A stretch of DNA of 64,000 nt from Pyropia yezoensis (lineage: Eukaryota > Rhodophyta > Bangiophyceae > Bangiales > Bangiaceae). Position numbers and translations under genes: made by a program. The stretch is taken from the NCBI GenBank assembly GCA_009829735.1, contig CM020618.1:19453346-19517345 (forward strand), read 5' to 3'. Under the pieces are notes generated by a model, which did no database searches, was not told the DNA's origin, and saw only the letters and a program-made list of their open reading frames with translations. Positions 40,904 to 50,700 of this stretch are shown in pieces; the first letter of the stretch is position 1; each line of letters starts with the position of its first letter.

Positions 40904-42607
40904 CTATGGTTGCCGCGGCGCGCAGCGCCGCGCCTGCGAGCGCCACCTTCGTCGCCATGGACTTGGTGCCGCGCGCCTTGTTGGCCGACGTGGAGCGGGG
41001 GTGCGCGGCGCTGGCGCCAGCGGCACGGCTACAATGCCGTCATCGCCCACGTCGTCCTCGCCGTCGTCGTTGCGAGACGCCGCTCCAGCGCTTGCGCTGG
41101 CCGCTGCTGCGGCAACGCGCGCACCGGGCACAACCGCGGGCTCGCCGCCAAAGGTCGCCATCGTGGCCAGCATTTGGGCCTGGAATGCCACCCCCTCGGG
41201 GGTATGCTTGTTCTCAGGCCTGTTGAAACATTCCATGGCCATCCGCTGCTTCTCCAGCTTCTGTGCCTCCTCCCCCAGAACGTTACGGCGAGAGAGTGAC
41301 TCTGCAACCACCCGCATAGACTTGTCGCAGGCGGCGAGGGACGCAGCTTCGGCGTTGTCGTCTGCCAGGCGCCGCTTCAGGGCCTTGCGTCCAATAGCGG
41401 GTCGATCCATCAGAGCCGGATCGCGCACAGGTCGGGCGCGCGGGTCCTCGGCTTTGGCTGCAGCCGCTCCGTCCATCGTGTCACCCTCCTCGTCCTCTTC
41501 GGTGTCATCAGAGTCCTCGTCGCTGAGAAAAACCTCCAGAAATGAGCGCTCAATGTCCGGGTTGGCGGCGGCGCCGCTGTACTTGTCCAGCGTGCGGAGT
41601 TCCTGCCAGCACGGCTCCCAGTTCTGGGGCACAATGCGGGACCGCCGTACAGGCACCGCCCTTCCACTCTTCTTGCGCTTGGTGTCCTTCACAGCATCCG
41701 CGTGCTCGGCCGCGTACATAGCCGCCGCAGAGTACAGCGACCGCGCCGAGCTAAGAATGCCATCCTCGTTCATATTCCCCGTCGCTGTCGTCGATGCGAC
41801 ATGGTAGAAGTGCGCAAACCGTTGGCAGCAGGGGCTGATGTTGCGTGTAAACTCCACCATCAGGGCGCTCCAGGTGCGCTGCCCCCACCGCTCCGCCATC
41901 TGGTTGGCCAACGGGTTGTTGGGCGTCTGCTCGGCCATTGTCACAAGCATCTGGCCCCAGAAGTCCTCCTTCTGCTGGTCAGCTGCGAGGATGCCGTTCA
42001 GTGTCGCCTCCCGGACAGCGTGACAGAGGGCCACCCGCTCGCCACGGGTCCACCCCTTCCCGCGCCCGGCGTGGCTGCCCCGCTTCTTGCGCTCCACAGC
42101 GGGCGCCGTCAGCCGACGCCTACGAGAGCTCGCGCCTCCCGTGGACTGCCTTGCGGAGGAGGGAGAAGCAGGGGCAGCCGCAGGGGCACCGGCAGAAGGG
42201 AAGGGCTCTCCGCCTCGGCGGGCAGGATCGTAGCGCGCGCGTCTGGCTCCGTCGAGCGCGCAAGCCCGCGCCGCCGCGATGCGCTCCTTGCGGCGCGCGG
42301 CCATACCCTCCAGCATGTCCAGCACAGCTCCAGCGCCGACCTGTGCAGTCCGCGACACCCCCTTGTGCCCGCCCAGATGGACACCCCCCGGAACGGCTGC
42401 GCCGGTCAATACTGGTCGGGGGGCGGCAACGGCGGTGGCGGGGGTGGCGGCGGCGGGGGCGGCGGCGGCGGCGGGGGCGGGGGCGGCGGCGGCGGCGGGG
42501 GCGGCGTAGGCAGCGGCGGCGGAAGCCCCAGCGGTGGCGCGAGTAGAGTTTGCGGCTGCTCCGGCCCGTGCGGCGGCTCCAACCAGGGCGGCGGCACGAG
42601 ACACCAT
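40904..42607 (-). CDS. Harbinger-associated Myb/SANT-like protein
   Basis: 567 aa from the ATG at 42607 to TAG at 40904-40906. After an Ala/Pro-rich N-terminus comes a Myb/SANT-like region (about 181-300): GRGKGWTRGERVALCHAVRE, NPLANQMAERWGQRTWSALM and CCQRFAHFYHVA. Then PQNWEPCWQELRTLDKYSG is followed by an acidic patch (SDEDSDDTEEDEEGD). A C-terminal block (about 402-490, RPAIGRKALKRRLADD with LEKQRMAMECFNRPE) resembles the NAM-associated domain. Harbinger transposons encode a Myb-like partner that carries the transposase into the nucleus and to its DNA ends. Proximity and convergence with the transposase at 37317-39422 support that role. The extreme C-terminus reads as Arg/Pro nonsense, whereas another frame from about 41039 reads more naturally and was interrupted by the solo LTR. 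The true 3' end may therefore differ. Confidence 0.75.
   Translation of the reverse strand: MVSRAAALVGAAARAGAAANSTRATAGASAAAAYAAPAAAAAPAPAAAAAPAAATPATAVAAPRPVLTGAAVPGGVHLGGHKGVSRTAQVGAGAVLDMLEGMAARRKERIAAARACALDGARRARYDPARRGGEPFPSAGAPAAAPASPSSARQSTGGASSRRRRLTAPAVERKKRGSHAGRGKGWTRGERVALCHAVREATLNGILAADQQKEDFWGQMLVTMAEQTPNNPLANQMAERWGQRTWSALMVEFTRNISPCCQRFAHFYHVASTTATGNMNEDGILSSARSLYSAAAMYAAEHADAVKDTKRKKSGRAVPVRRSRIVPQNWEPCWQELRTLDKYSGAAANPDIERSFLEVFLSDEDSDDTEEDEEGDTMDGAAAAKAEDPRARPVRDPALMDRPAIGRKALKRRLADDNAEAASLAACDKSMRVVAESLSRRNVLGEEAQKLEKQRMAMECFNRPENKHTPEGVAFQAQMLATMATFGGEPAVVPGARVAAAAASASAGAASRNDDGEDDVGDDGIVAVPLAPAPRTPAPRRPTRRAAPSPWRRRWRSQARRCAPRQP
42421..42512. repeat. (GGC/GCC)n tract in the Myb-like gene
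   Basis: GGC/GGG triplets on the plus strand encode the Ala/Pro run near the N-terminus of the leftward Myb-like protein. Length polymorphism or assembly error here could change the frame. Confidence 0.85.
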
Positions 42608-42834
42608 GTCGGGGGTGCTCCGGGCCCAGGAGGGACCTGCGTGGCCACCAATGTGGCCGCGGTGGCCGCCTGGGGCGCCGTCGTCGGCGTGAGCTGAAAC
42701 AAAGTCGGCGCCACCGCAGCCTGAGGCTGGTGCTGGTAGACCGGCGGCGATGCAACAGCCAGCGTCACCGCCGCGTGCGTCGTGGGGACAATGGTGGCTG
42801 TGCGGCGGGGTTCGTCGCCGGCCCCTGGTAGAAG

Positions 42835-44179
42835 CTATACAGCGGGTCCTGCACCTATGCGTGCGTGGCCGCCGCCTGCGGGGGCCGGATGAGCGTGGTT
42901 GGCGGGGCCGCCTGCGTCGCCACTGATGGTTGGCGCTGCGGAGTTGTGAACAGGGCCCACCTGTAGAGGGGCTGCCCTGATGCTAGCGGCCCCGCCGCTG
43001 AAAAGGCCGGAAAGGGCGGCCACGGCGTTGTCGTCGCCAGTGGTGCGGCTTGCATTGCCGCAGGGGGAGGTGCCGAGGCGTTTCACCCAGGTGCCGCCAG
43101 GTCCGTCGCTATCGCCTGGGGTGGTGTCGGCGCTGTCCGTTGGCGCGTCGGCGCCGTGGATTGTGGCGGGGGCTGCCCCGTCCAGCGCCCTGCGGCCGGC
43201 GAAGGCGTCCTCCTCCGCGTCAGCCGCCCAGGAGTCGCCCGCCGAGTCGGCGTCGGCGGCAACGCAGGACGCTGCCACTGCGCCCTCGGTTCGTTCTGCT
43301 GCTAGCGCTCGCGCCCTCTCTCGTTCGGCGGAGGCGGCGACTGCCTCGGCGGCGCGTACCCCGTACCGTCGCGTTCGCTCCGCCACGCGCCAACTCGGGG
43401 GGGAACCCCTGGCGGGCGGGGTCGCGCGGCGCCGCGCGGGCGTGTCCGCGACCCCCCGGTGGAGGTCCCGTCCAGCGGGGTGGTGATCGCGGCCGACCTA
43501 GGGGACCCGCGCCCTGCCTCAGGAAGCCGTCCCGCGATGGCCGGCTCTGCTCCCAGTAGTTATCCCGCTCCTGTCGCCACCCCGCCCCGCCCTTCTCCCG
43601 CGGTGGGGGATAGTACAGAGGCGGTGGGGGTGGCCTCTTTAGAGGCGGTCGTTCTCGCGGCTCCCACGGCGCCTGCGGCGGTGGGCCTGGTCGGGTTCCC
43701 AAGACCCTTTCCCGGTCCCGATCGCAGTCCAGCCTTGCCGTCAACGGCTCTTGGCGGCGACGAGGGGGCGACGGCCCCTCCGGGGGCGCCCTCGGCCTCG
43801 GCGACGTGTCCGTCTTCCGACCCCAGCGTGAGGTCGGGGGAGGGGGGGTGGGAATCCGTCTTGAGCCGCGTGGAGAGGTCGGCGGCGGGCCAGGGCGGCT
43901 TCCAAGCCCCTGTCGCCGCCCAAAGTTCTGTCTTGAAGGCATAGAGGAGGGAGGCCCAGCCCGGCCGCCGTCGTTGCCGTGCGGATGTGCGTTGGAGGGG
44001 GGAGGACGCGCCCGGAGGGGAAGCAGCGCGCCCTGCTCGTGTCGCGTCGGCGAGCGGCGACGCCGCCGGCGACGCGGTCGACCTTCGTCCTCCACCTCAG
44101 AGTAGAAAGGTAAGGGAGGGGGGGGTGTGGTAGGTGGCGATGAGGATGAGGGAGGGGAGCGCCGGCGACGTCGCCCCAT
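42835..44179 (-). CDS. Hypothetical Arg/Pro/Ser-rich protein, likely frameshifted
   Basis: I do not recognise this gene. From the ATG at 44179 a basic, proline-rich frame (MGRRRRRSPPSSSS, PPLYYPPPREKGGAGWRQER and NYWEQSRPSRDGFLRQGAGP) runs to about 43400. There, at a run of seven G (43397-43403), coding character switches to the next frame. That frame continues as a charged helical segment (VAERTRRYGVRAAEAVAASA, then ERERARALAAERTEG) and an acidic or neutral tail ending in TAG at 42835-42837. A one-base length error or mutation in the G run, or a small intron, would explain the switch; without it the first frame ends at 43220. The RS/RP-rich N-terminus recalls RNA-processing proteins, but no domain is identifiable. 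It has the same orientation as the Myb-like gene, 227 bp upstream of it. Confidence 0.35.
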
Positions 44180-45251
44180 CGCGCCCCCCTCACGTATTCG
44201 TCGTGGGTGGGGGTCGTCGCCGGCCGCCTCGACGCCACGGCCGCCGTACGAAGACTGGGTAGGACACACTACCCCACGCAGGCCCCGCCACGGTCTTCCG
44301 CCACAGGGGCGGGGTGGGGTAGGAGGGGACGTAGCGGAGGGGGTGGCGTGGGGGAGCAGAAACCGCAAGCCACAGCGGTACACTGTCGCGTCTGGGCAGA
44401 GCACGGCAAGGAGTGCGGGACTCTGCGTCAGGGTGGGGGAGGAGGGCGTCGGTGCGCTTGGGGCGCCAAAGTGAACCACGAGAGGCGTGGGGTAGAAGAA
44501 TATACAGGAGGGGGCATGTGCAGCACGGTGATGGAGCACGGCGACCGTCGGTTCCGGGGAGAAGAGGTGCTGCAGCCAGGTGAGGACTGGGCGCCGGGTT
44601 GACTGAAAAAAATCGTTGCTCCACCCCACCACGTTGGTGGAGGGGCGCCCAACCCTGTGGCTGCTCGAGCAACGGCGAAAGCGCACCGCACATGCACGCG
44701 CCGGGCGTGGTGCCTCCCGACGTGCGCCCACCCCCATCCTCCGCGCAGGCCCCATCCCCACCCTCCTCAAAATTGCGCCGGTGGAGTGGGGCACGCACGT
44801 GGCGACTCCTCGCAAGCGCGCCCACAGCGCACGGCGCGAGACAGTCGCTCCGCCCCGCGCCTCCTCCGCTGAGGCGCTGGCGACGTCGTTGGACGGCGTG
44901 GGGCACCCACCTGGCGGCAATGCGGAACAGGGCCCCGTGCGAGGCAATCCCGCCTGGCCACCCCGTGGAGCCCCCAAAAGAGGCAGCCAATTGGCAGCGC
45001 CTCTAGTGCGATTTGCACGTGAGCTCTGCGGGGCGCCTGGGGAGCCCCTGAGAGAGCCGCCGTCTTCCCCAGCCCCCCCCCCTCCTCTCTCCGATTCCCC
45101 CCACACCACGCACGCCCCCCCTCCGTCGAAGGACGGCGGGGGGCCCGCTCGCGGCGCCCAATGCGAGACGGTCGCCCACGCCCACCCGCCCCCCCCTCCG
45201 CTCTCCATTTCTCGCCACACCGCGCACGCCCCCGCGACGAACAGTGGACGG
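44180..45251. other. Spacer with a 114-bp tandem duplication
   Basis: No gene recognised. Near the right end a C-rich unit (CTCTCC at 45087, then CACACCACGCACGCC) is repeated with divergence about 114 bp later (45201, CACACCGCGCACGCC). The chromovirus LTR begins at 45252, immediately after the second copy. Confidence 0.5.
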
Positions 45252-45720
45252 TGTGGCATTATTGACCCCCAGGTAGGGGGGCAACACGTGCCATGCAAGG
45301 GGCGGCAGGCCACTAGCCTGATCCGTTCCTCCCCCTGCATTTGGGTCCATATTCCCTAAGTTTGGGATAGTTAGCTTAGTAGTAAATCCAACTTGGATTT
45401 GAGGGTTTTCTGCATTTATCGTCTTGAATTTTCGTGTGGCCCGGTGGGCAGGTGCTGGGGTGGGAGATTCTGAGTGGCGAGATTCTGAGTGGACCCAGGG
45501 GGGATAAGGGGAGGGACAGCGGGGCTTGGCCCTGCGTCCCCGTCCCGACCAAGAAACTGTTGGACCACACACCATCCTCTTGTTTGTCCGTGGGGGGTTT
45601 GCCCCACAACAGGGACAGAGTGTGTGCGACTTGCACTTCTTCCGGTTCCCCCGACACGGGAGGCAGCCCTACCACACCGCCCCAACTTGGGTGCCGTGTG
45701 TGCTAGTGGTTTTTGCCACA
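45252..45720 (+). repeat. 5' LTR of copy 1
   Basis: 469 bp beginning TGTGGCAT and ending TTGCCACA, so the ends form the inverted repeat TGTGGCA/TGCCACA. It contains a perfect 17-bp odd palindrome (AAATCCAACTTGGATTT, 45384-45400) and an 11-bp one (CCCAACTTGGG, 45681-45691). Confidence 0.95.
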
Positions 45721-45722
45721 TT

Positions 45723-45740
45723 TGGTGGAGCAGCAGGGGA
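45723..45740 (+). other. Putative primer-binding site
   Basis: TGGTGGAGCAGCAGGGGA begins two bases after the 5' LTR, where the minus-strand tRNA primer site of LTR elements lies. It starts with the required TGG, the complement of CCA. I could not assign the tRNA. Confidence 0.5.
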
Positions 45741-45839
45741 CAGAGGTAAACTTTACCTCCGGGTGCACCCGGGTGTAGGGAGCCCTCTGTCTCAGAGGAA
45801 CGGTGGTCTTGGACCGTGTCATACGGATCGTCAGCCAAC

Positions 45840-47786
45840 ATGGCTAGCTCGGACCCCCCGTCGTCCGGGGAGTACACGGGTGACGCACGTACTTCAGTGC
45901 CTTTGAAAACTGGTGAGACACAGGTGGGTTTACCTGGGGTCGCAGAGGGACTAGAGGTCCCTCAAGCCAGCAGGACTGGAAGTACGGGCGGGCAACAGGC
46001 CACCCCGACTCAGTCGGGAGTTCACTCGGGTGACACTTCTGATGTGGGTGGGCCGAAGTCTGGCCACCGTGTGGTATACTCAACGGGAACGTCCCAAGGG
46101 GTGAGGACTGTCCCCGCGGGTTCCACTCGGGTTGGAGCCAACTTTGGCTTGGAGTCGTCGCCAACTAGGCTTTCGGAGGACGGTGGACCTCCGTTGGTCG
46201 GCGATGGGCTCGCGCCCATGCCCCCGGTTGAGACCCCTGAGCAACGTGGTTACCCCTCAGGTGGACTCCCGGAGGCGGACCGAGACTCAACTGGAGTCGT
46301 CAATCCACTCCTCGCGGAAACTGTCCGTCGGGAGGCGACCAATGTGTTGCGGCAGACTTTGCCGGACCTGGTGGTCACGATGACGAATACTATTCTGAAT
46401 CAGATTGTGGCGAGTTTGCCAGATGGCCTTAATGTCCAAACCGGATTGGGGCTTTCGAGCCCGCAGGCGCAGGGGGAATCCCCCCTTACGCCTATCTCTG
46501 GTCGCCCCGAACTGGGGGCGACACCTGTGACTCCCAACGAGGGAGCCACACCATACTCGGTGGGGCGTACGCCCTTCACGGGGGAGTTCCCCCCGGAAAC
46601 GCCGGCGGCTACACCAAGCGCGCCGCGCCGGACTACAGGCACTGAGAGTGAACTTACCCCAGTGCCACAGCGGCTGTTCCCTCAACGTGAGGTGCCGCCC
46701 AAGATCCAGGTAGCCAACCCGGTCTACCAGAGGATCTTTGACTGTGAGACCTACGCCCTCCACAACAAGTCGGTGGCGTATGGTCCTGACCAGGCCCGAG
46801 CCATGGGCCGTGCCAAGAAGAATGCACTTCATTCTTTTGGGCACAAAGCGGAGTGGGACGGAACTCCCCCCCTCCGTGTCTTTGAGTTCCTACGTCGTTT
46901 CACAAAAGCCTGCGACGACAATGCCATAAGTGAAGGCATGGCTTTTTACATGCTACAGGAGTTTACGAAGGGCGACCTACGGACAGAACTTATGTCCGTC
47001 ATGCCCAGCTCCTCAAGTGGAGGCTCTGGTGAGGTGACGTCCTATTTGGAGCTCGTCAACTGGTTGTTGAGAGCCATGGTTGATGAGGCAGTGTTGGCTT
47101 CTCAAGTCGAGGAGTTTACGCAAGCCCATCAGGAAGAGGCGGAGGACGAGTTGTCCTTTGCGGAGCGAGTCCGTAAGCTCAACAATCTTTGTGGGTTTCT
47201 TCATCCACAAGCTGTGGTGAAGAGTCGGTTTGTGGAGGGACTCCATTGGTCAGTCCGGATGGAGACCCGGGAGCATAGCACTGCCCGGGCGACCCTGGCC
47301 GAGTTGGCCAGGTTCGCCTATCGCAGAGGCGAGGCCTACCGCAAGTTGCGGGAGGAACAACGCCAGGAGCGTCAGGCCGAGTTGGCCAAGGAACGGGAGG
47401 AGGCGCGCCAGGCCAGAGAGTTGAGAGAGGCACGCCGAATCCGCAAGGAGAGGGTGGTAGCTGCCGTGGGAACTTCCCAGGGTACCTCTTCGTCTTCCCC
47501 AGTTGGGAAGACCCCTCCGGGAACTGACCATCGGTGTTGGAACTGCAACTCCGATGGACACTGGGCATATGACTGCCCCAAGTTGAGTAAACGCATCCAA
47601 CAACTTGTTAGGAATGCGAGTAAGAAGTCGGCTACGAGCGAAGTACGTTCACGCCGCGAGGGTGGGTCTCGACCGGTCGTTGCGGTCGCCACTCCCTCGG
47701 CGGAGGAGGCGGACACGTCGTCCTCGGACTCGTCGTCTTCCTCCCCGCCCTCAGATTCGGACGCCAAGTCGGCGGGAAACGAATGA
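45840..47786 (+). CDS. gag: Gag polyprotein, chromovirus copy 1
   Basis: 648 aa from the ATG at 45840 (context ACATGGCT). The frame opens 8 codons earlier without an ATG. The N-terminal third is Pro/Thr/Ser-rich and disordered-looking. The middle carries the retrotransposon capsid region (LRVFEFLRRFTKACDD, then EFTKGDLRTELMSVMP and LNNLCGFLHPQAVVKSRFVE), followed by a highly charged helix (KLREEQRQERQAELAKEREE). A single CCHC zinc knuckle, CWNCNSDGHWAYDC, marks the nucleocapsid, which binds element RNA. The C-terminus is an acidic serine tail (DTSSSDSSSSSPPSDSD). Gag builds the cytoplasmic virus-like particle in which reverse transcription occurs. Its TGA stop (47784-47786) overlaps the pol ATG as ATGA. 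Confidence 0.95.
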   Translation: MASSDPPSSGEYTGDARTSVPLKTGETQVGLPGVAEGLEVPQASRTGSTGGQQATPTQSGVHSGDTSDVGGPKSGHRVVYSTGTSQGVRTVPAGSTRVGANFGLESSPTRLSEDGGPPLVGDGLAPMPPVETPEQRGYPSGGLPEADRDSTGVVNPLLAETVRREATNVLRQTLPDLVVTMTNTILNQIVASLPDGLNVQTGLGLSSPQAQGESPLTPISGRPELGATPVTPNEGATPYSVGRTPFTGEFPPETPAATPSAPRRTTGTESELTPVPQRLFPQREVPPKIQVANPVYQRIFDCETYALHNKSVAYGPDQARAMGRAKKNALHSFGHKAEWDGTPPLRVFEFLRRFTKACDDNAISEGMAFYMLQEFTKGDLRTELMSVMPSSSSGGSGEVTSYLELVNWLLRAMVDEAVLASQVEEFTQAHQEEAEDELSFAERVRKLNNLCGFLHPQAVVKSRFVEGLHWSVRMETREHSTARATLAELARFAYRRGEAYRKLREEQRQERQAELAKEREEARQARELREARRIRKERVVAAVGTSQGTSSSSPVGKTPPGTDHRCWNCNSDGHWAYDCPKLSKRIQQLVRNASKKSATSEVRSRREGGSRPVVAVATPSAEEADTSSSDSSSSSPPSDSDAKSAGNE

Positions 47787-50700
47787 CCGTTGGGGCTGGT
47801 CGTCCGAAGCTCACAACGGCAGCCTCGGCCAAGTGGGCCAGGAGGACGAACCAACCGTGCCGGATACTGCGGCGACCTAAGGGAGTCCGCCCACCTCGGG
47901 TAGGACTCCCCAAGAACGTAAACCCACGTCGGGTCATCGCGGTGCTGACGGGTGAGAACTTCCAGGTGGCTGGACGGGTGCAACTTGCCCCCGGCCGTGC
48001 ATGCTGTACCCGTATCGTACTTGATACCGGGTCAGGAGCCTCCTTGATACGCAAGTCGCTATTACCAAAGGAGGTGAAGCTCCAACGCTGGAGGTCCAAA
48101 GCTGACCATATGATTGACATCAATGGTGGGGTACTTCCCATCGTTGGTGCCGTGACCCTACCAACTAGGTTGGGGACCCATGAGGTCGACGTGACCTATG
48201 GCGTAGTTGAGAATATATCGGTACCCCTGCTTCTGGGTACCCCTTATGTTGTTACACAAGTGCCTTTGATTTGTGGCCCTGAGTACTGGGTCAAGTTGAT
48301 GAATGGGGAGACTATCCCCATCCTTGGTAAGGGAAAGTCTGTGGCTCCTGTGACAGTCTCACAGTCGAAGCCTGTTTGTTCGGTGAGGGAAGGGTTTACT
48401 GCTACCCTGCGTTTAGCCCGCAAAGTCACGTTGCCCCCCAACTCGGTGGCGCACGTTGATGTTGTAACTGATTTTACGGGGAACGGGTTGGTGCACCCTC
48501 ACCCCCGTCTTGCTCGCAAGCACCAAGTGCATGTTGCCCTTGGCACGATGGACTCCAAGGCCGGAGTCCCGTGGAGGATCCAGGTGATGAACCTGAGCCC
48601 GACGCCCAAGTACTTCAAGTCGGGAGCCAAGTTCGGCTATATCGACCAACACGAGGGACCGGTAGTAGCGGTCACCCTCAACGCGGGCGCAAGTAGCGAC
48701 CCGAAGTCCGGAAAGGAGAAGCATCAAGCCAAGTCGGCCGCCTCTCCTCGACCCCATGTGAACATGGAGGGTGTCCCCCCCAGGTTGAGGGTTCAAGTTG
48801 AACGCCTCTTGGACCAATATCACAAGTTGTGGGATGGTCAATTGGGACTCATGAGAGCCACCCAACACCGGATCGAGTTGAAGCCCGGTGCACCCCCTAT
48901 ACGCCAACAACCGTATAGGGGAGGACCCCGTTCAAGGGCCCTCGTTAAGGAGCAAGTTGCTCGCATGGAGGCCCTCGATGTGATCGAGGCCAGCAACGCC
49001 GAGTGGGCGAGTCCGGTGGTTATCGTCCCCAAAGTTGATGGGACCCCCCGGTTTTGTATCGACTACCGTAAGCTCAACGAGAGCACGGTGAAGGACAGTT
49101 ATCCCCTACCTAGGATGGATGACTGTCTGGACTCTCTGGGGGAGGCAAATGTGTTCTCTACCCTGGACTGTAACGCGGGGTACTGGCAAATTCCCATTGC
49201 CCCGGAGGACAGGCATAAAACTACCTTTACCTGTCACTGTGGTACCTACCAGTGCAAGCGTCTACCGTTTGATCTGTGTAACGCGCCGGCAACTTTCCAG
49301 CGCGCTATGGACATGATTCTGGCCGGAGTACGGTGGCAGATCTGTCTTGTGTACCTAGACGATATCATTGTGTTCTCCCGAAGTCCGGAGGAACACATTG
49401 GCCATCTTGGCCAGGTGTTCAAGCTACTTGCTGACGCCGGTGTGTCACTGAAGGCGAGTAAGTGCCACCTCTTTACTCAAGAGGTGGAGTACTTGGGACA
49501 TGTTGTCCATCCGGGGCGTCTCAGTGTTAACGAGAAGAACTTGAGGGCCATTCGTAAGGCTCAGTACCCCCGGACCCAGACCCAGATGAGGAGCTTCCTC
49601 GGGATGTGTAACGTGTACCGACGTTTCACCAAGGGCTTCGCCAAGGTGGCGAAGCCGTTGAATGAGCTAGTGAGCTCAACGCTACCGAAGAACCTGCCTC
49701 CCCCAAGTCGGGTGGAGCAGGAATCCTTTGAGACTCTTCGGGACCTTCTGCTGAAGCCCCCCATCTTGGCTATTCCCAGGTTGGGAGGCCACTACATCCT
49801 GGATGTGGACGCTAGCTACGAACAACTTGGTTGTGTGTTGCTTCAGCAGCAGCCGGACAAGGAGTACTTGCCGGTGGGATACTTTAGTAAGGGGCTGAAC
49901 TCGGCCGAGAAGAACTACGGAGTCACCGAGTTGGAAGGACTCGCAGTGGTGTGGGCGGTGACGTCACTTCGTCACTACCTGGAGGGTGAGAAGTTCCTCA
50001 TCCGCTGTGACCACCGCGCGTTGCAGTTCATCTTTAAGACGGACTGTACGAACACTCGTCTCAACCGGTGGAGGGTGCGACTGGCACCCTTCAACTTTGA
50101 CATTGAATACCGACCTGGCAGGCAACATGCCCTTGCCGACGGCCTCTCTCGGGTACCTACCGAGGGGCTGGACACTAACCCATTCGATGAGGACATCCCC
50201 ATCGCGGGGGTAGTCACGCGCTCGGGTCAGGCGTTGAACCCCGAGGCGCCAGGGAACAAGAAGTACTTGCCCCTGTCCCTGGACAAGGTGGTGAAGGCCC
50301 AGGCCGAGGATCCCTTCTGCAAGTTGCAGAGGGATATACTGGATACAGTGGTAGAGACGCGTTTCTTTCTGGGAGACGATGGCCTCCTCATGAGGAGGGG
50401 GGTATTCCAGGGGACCGAACAACTTGTCGTCCCCGCATCCCTCAAGGACAGTATCCTTGAGAGGGAGCACAACGCTCCCACGGGTGGACACCTGGGGTCT
50501 AGTAAACTGTACCAGACCCTGAGGACCAGGTACTACTGGCCGTCCATGGTGGTGGACATCTACAGTTGGGTGGCTGCCTGCACAAGTTGTGCACAGAACC
50601 GTCTGATGGAACGGCGGCCTACTACGGCTATGCTATTGTTCCCGGCCAAGGAGCCCTTCGCCGCGTTGGCGATGGACATCCTTGGGCCACTGCCCGTGAC

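Noticed and set aside
43220..45340. 706-codon minus-strand frame running into the LTR
   Set aside because: Only the part below the ATG at 44179 looks coding. The upstream part reads through the LTR and a tandem duplication.
45416..45877. 153-codon minus-strand frame across the LTR/gag leader, repeated at 54324-54785
   Set aside because: It appears wherever the LTR does and spans the LTR boundary. Composition and lack of similarity suggest a chance frame, although LTR antisense transcripts are not excluded.
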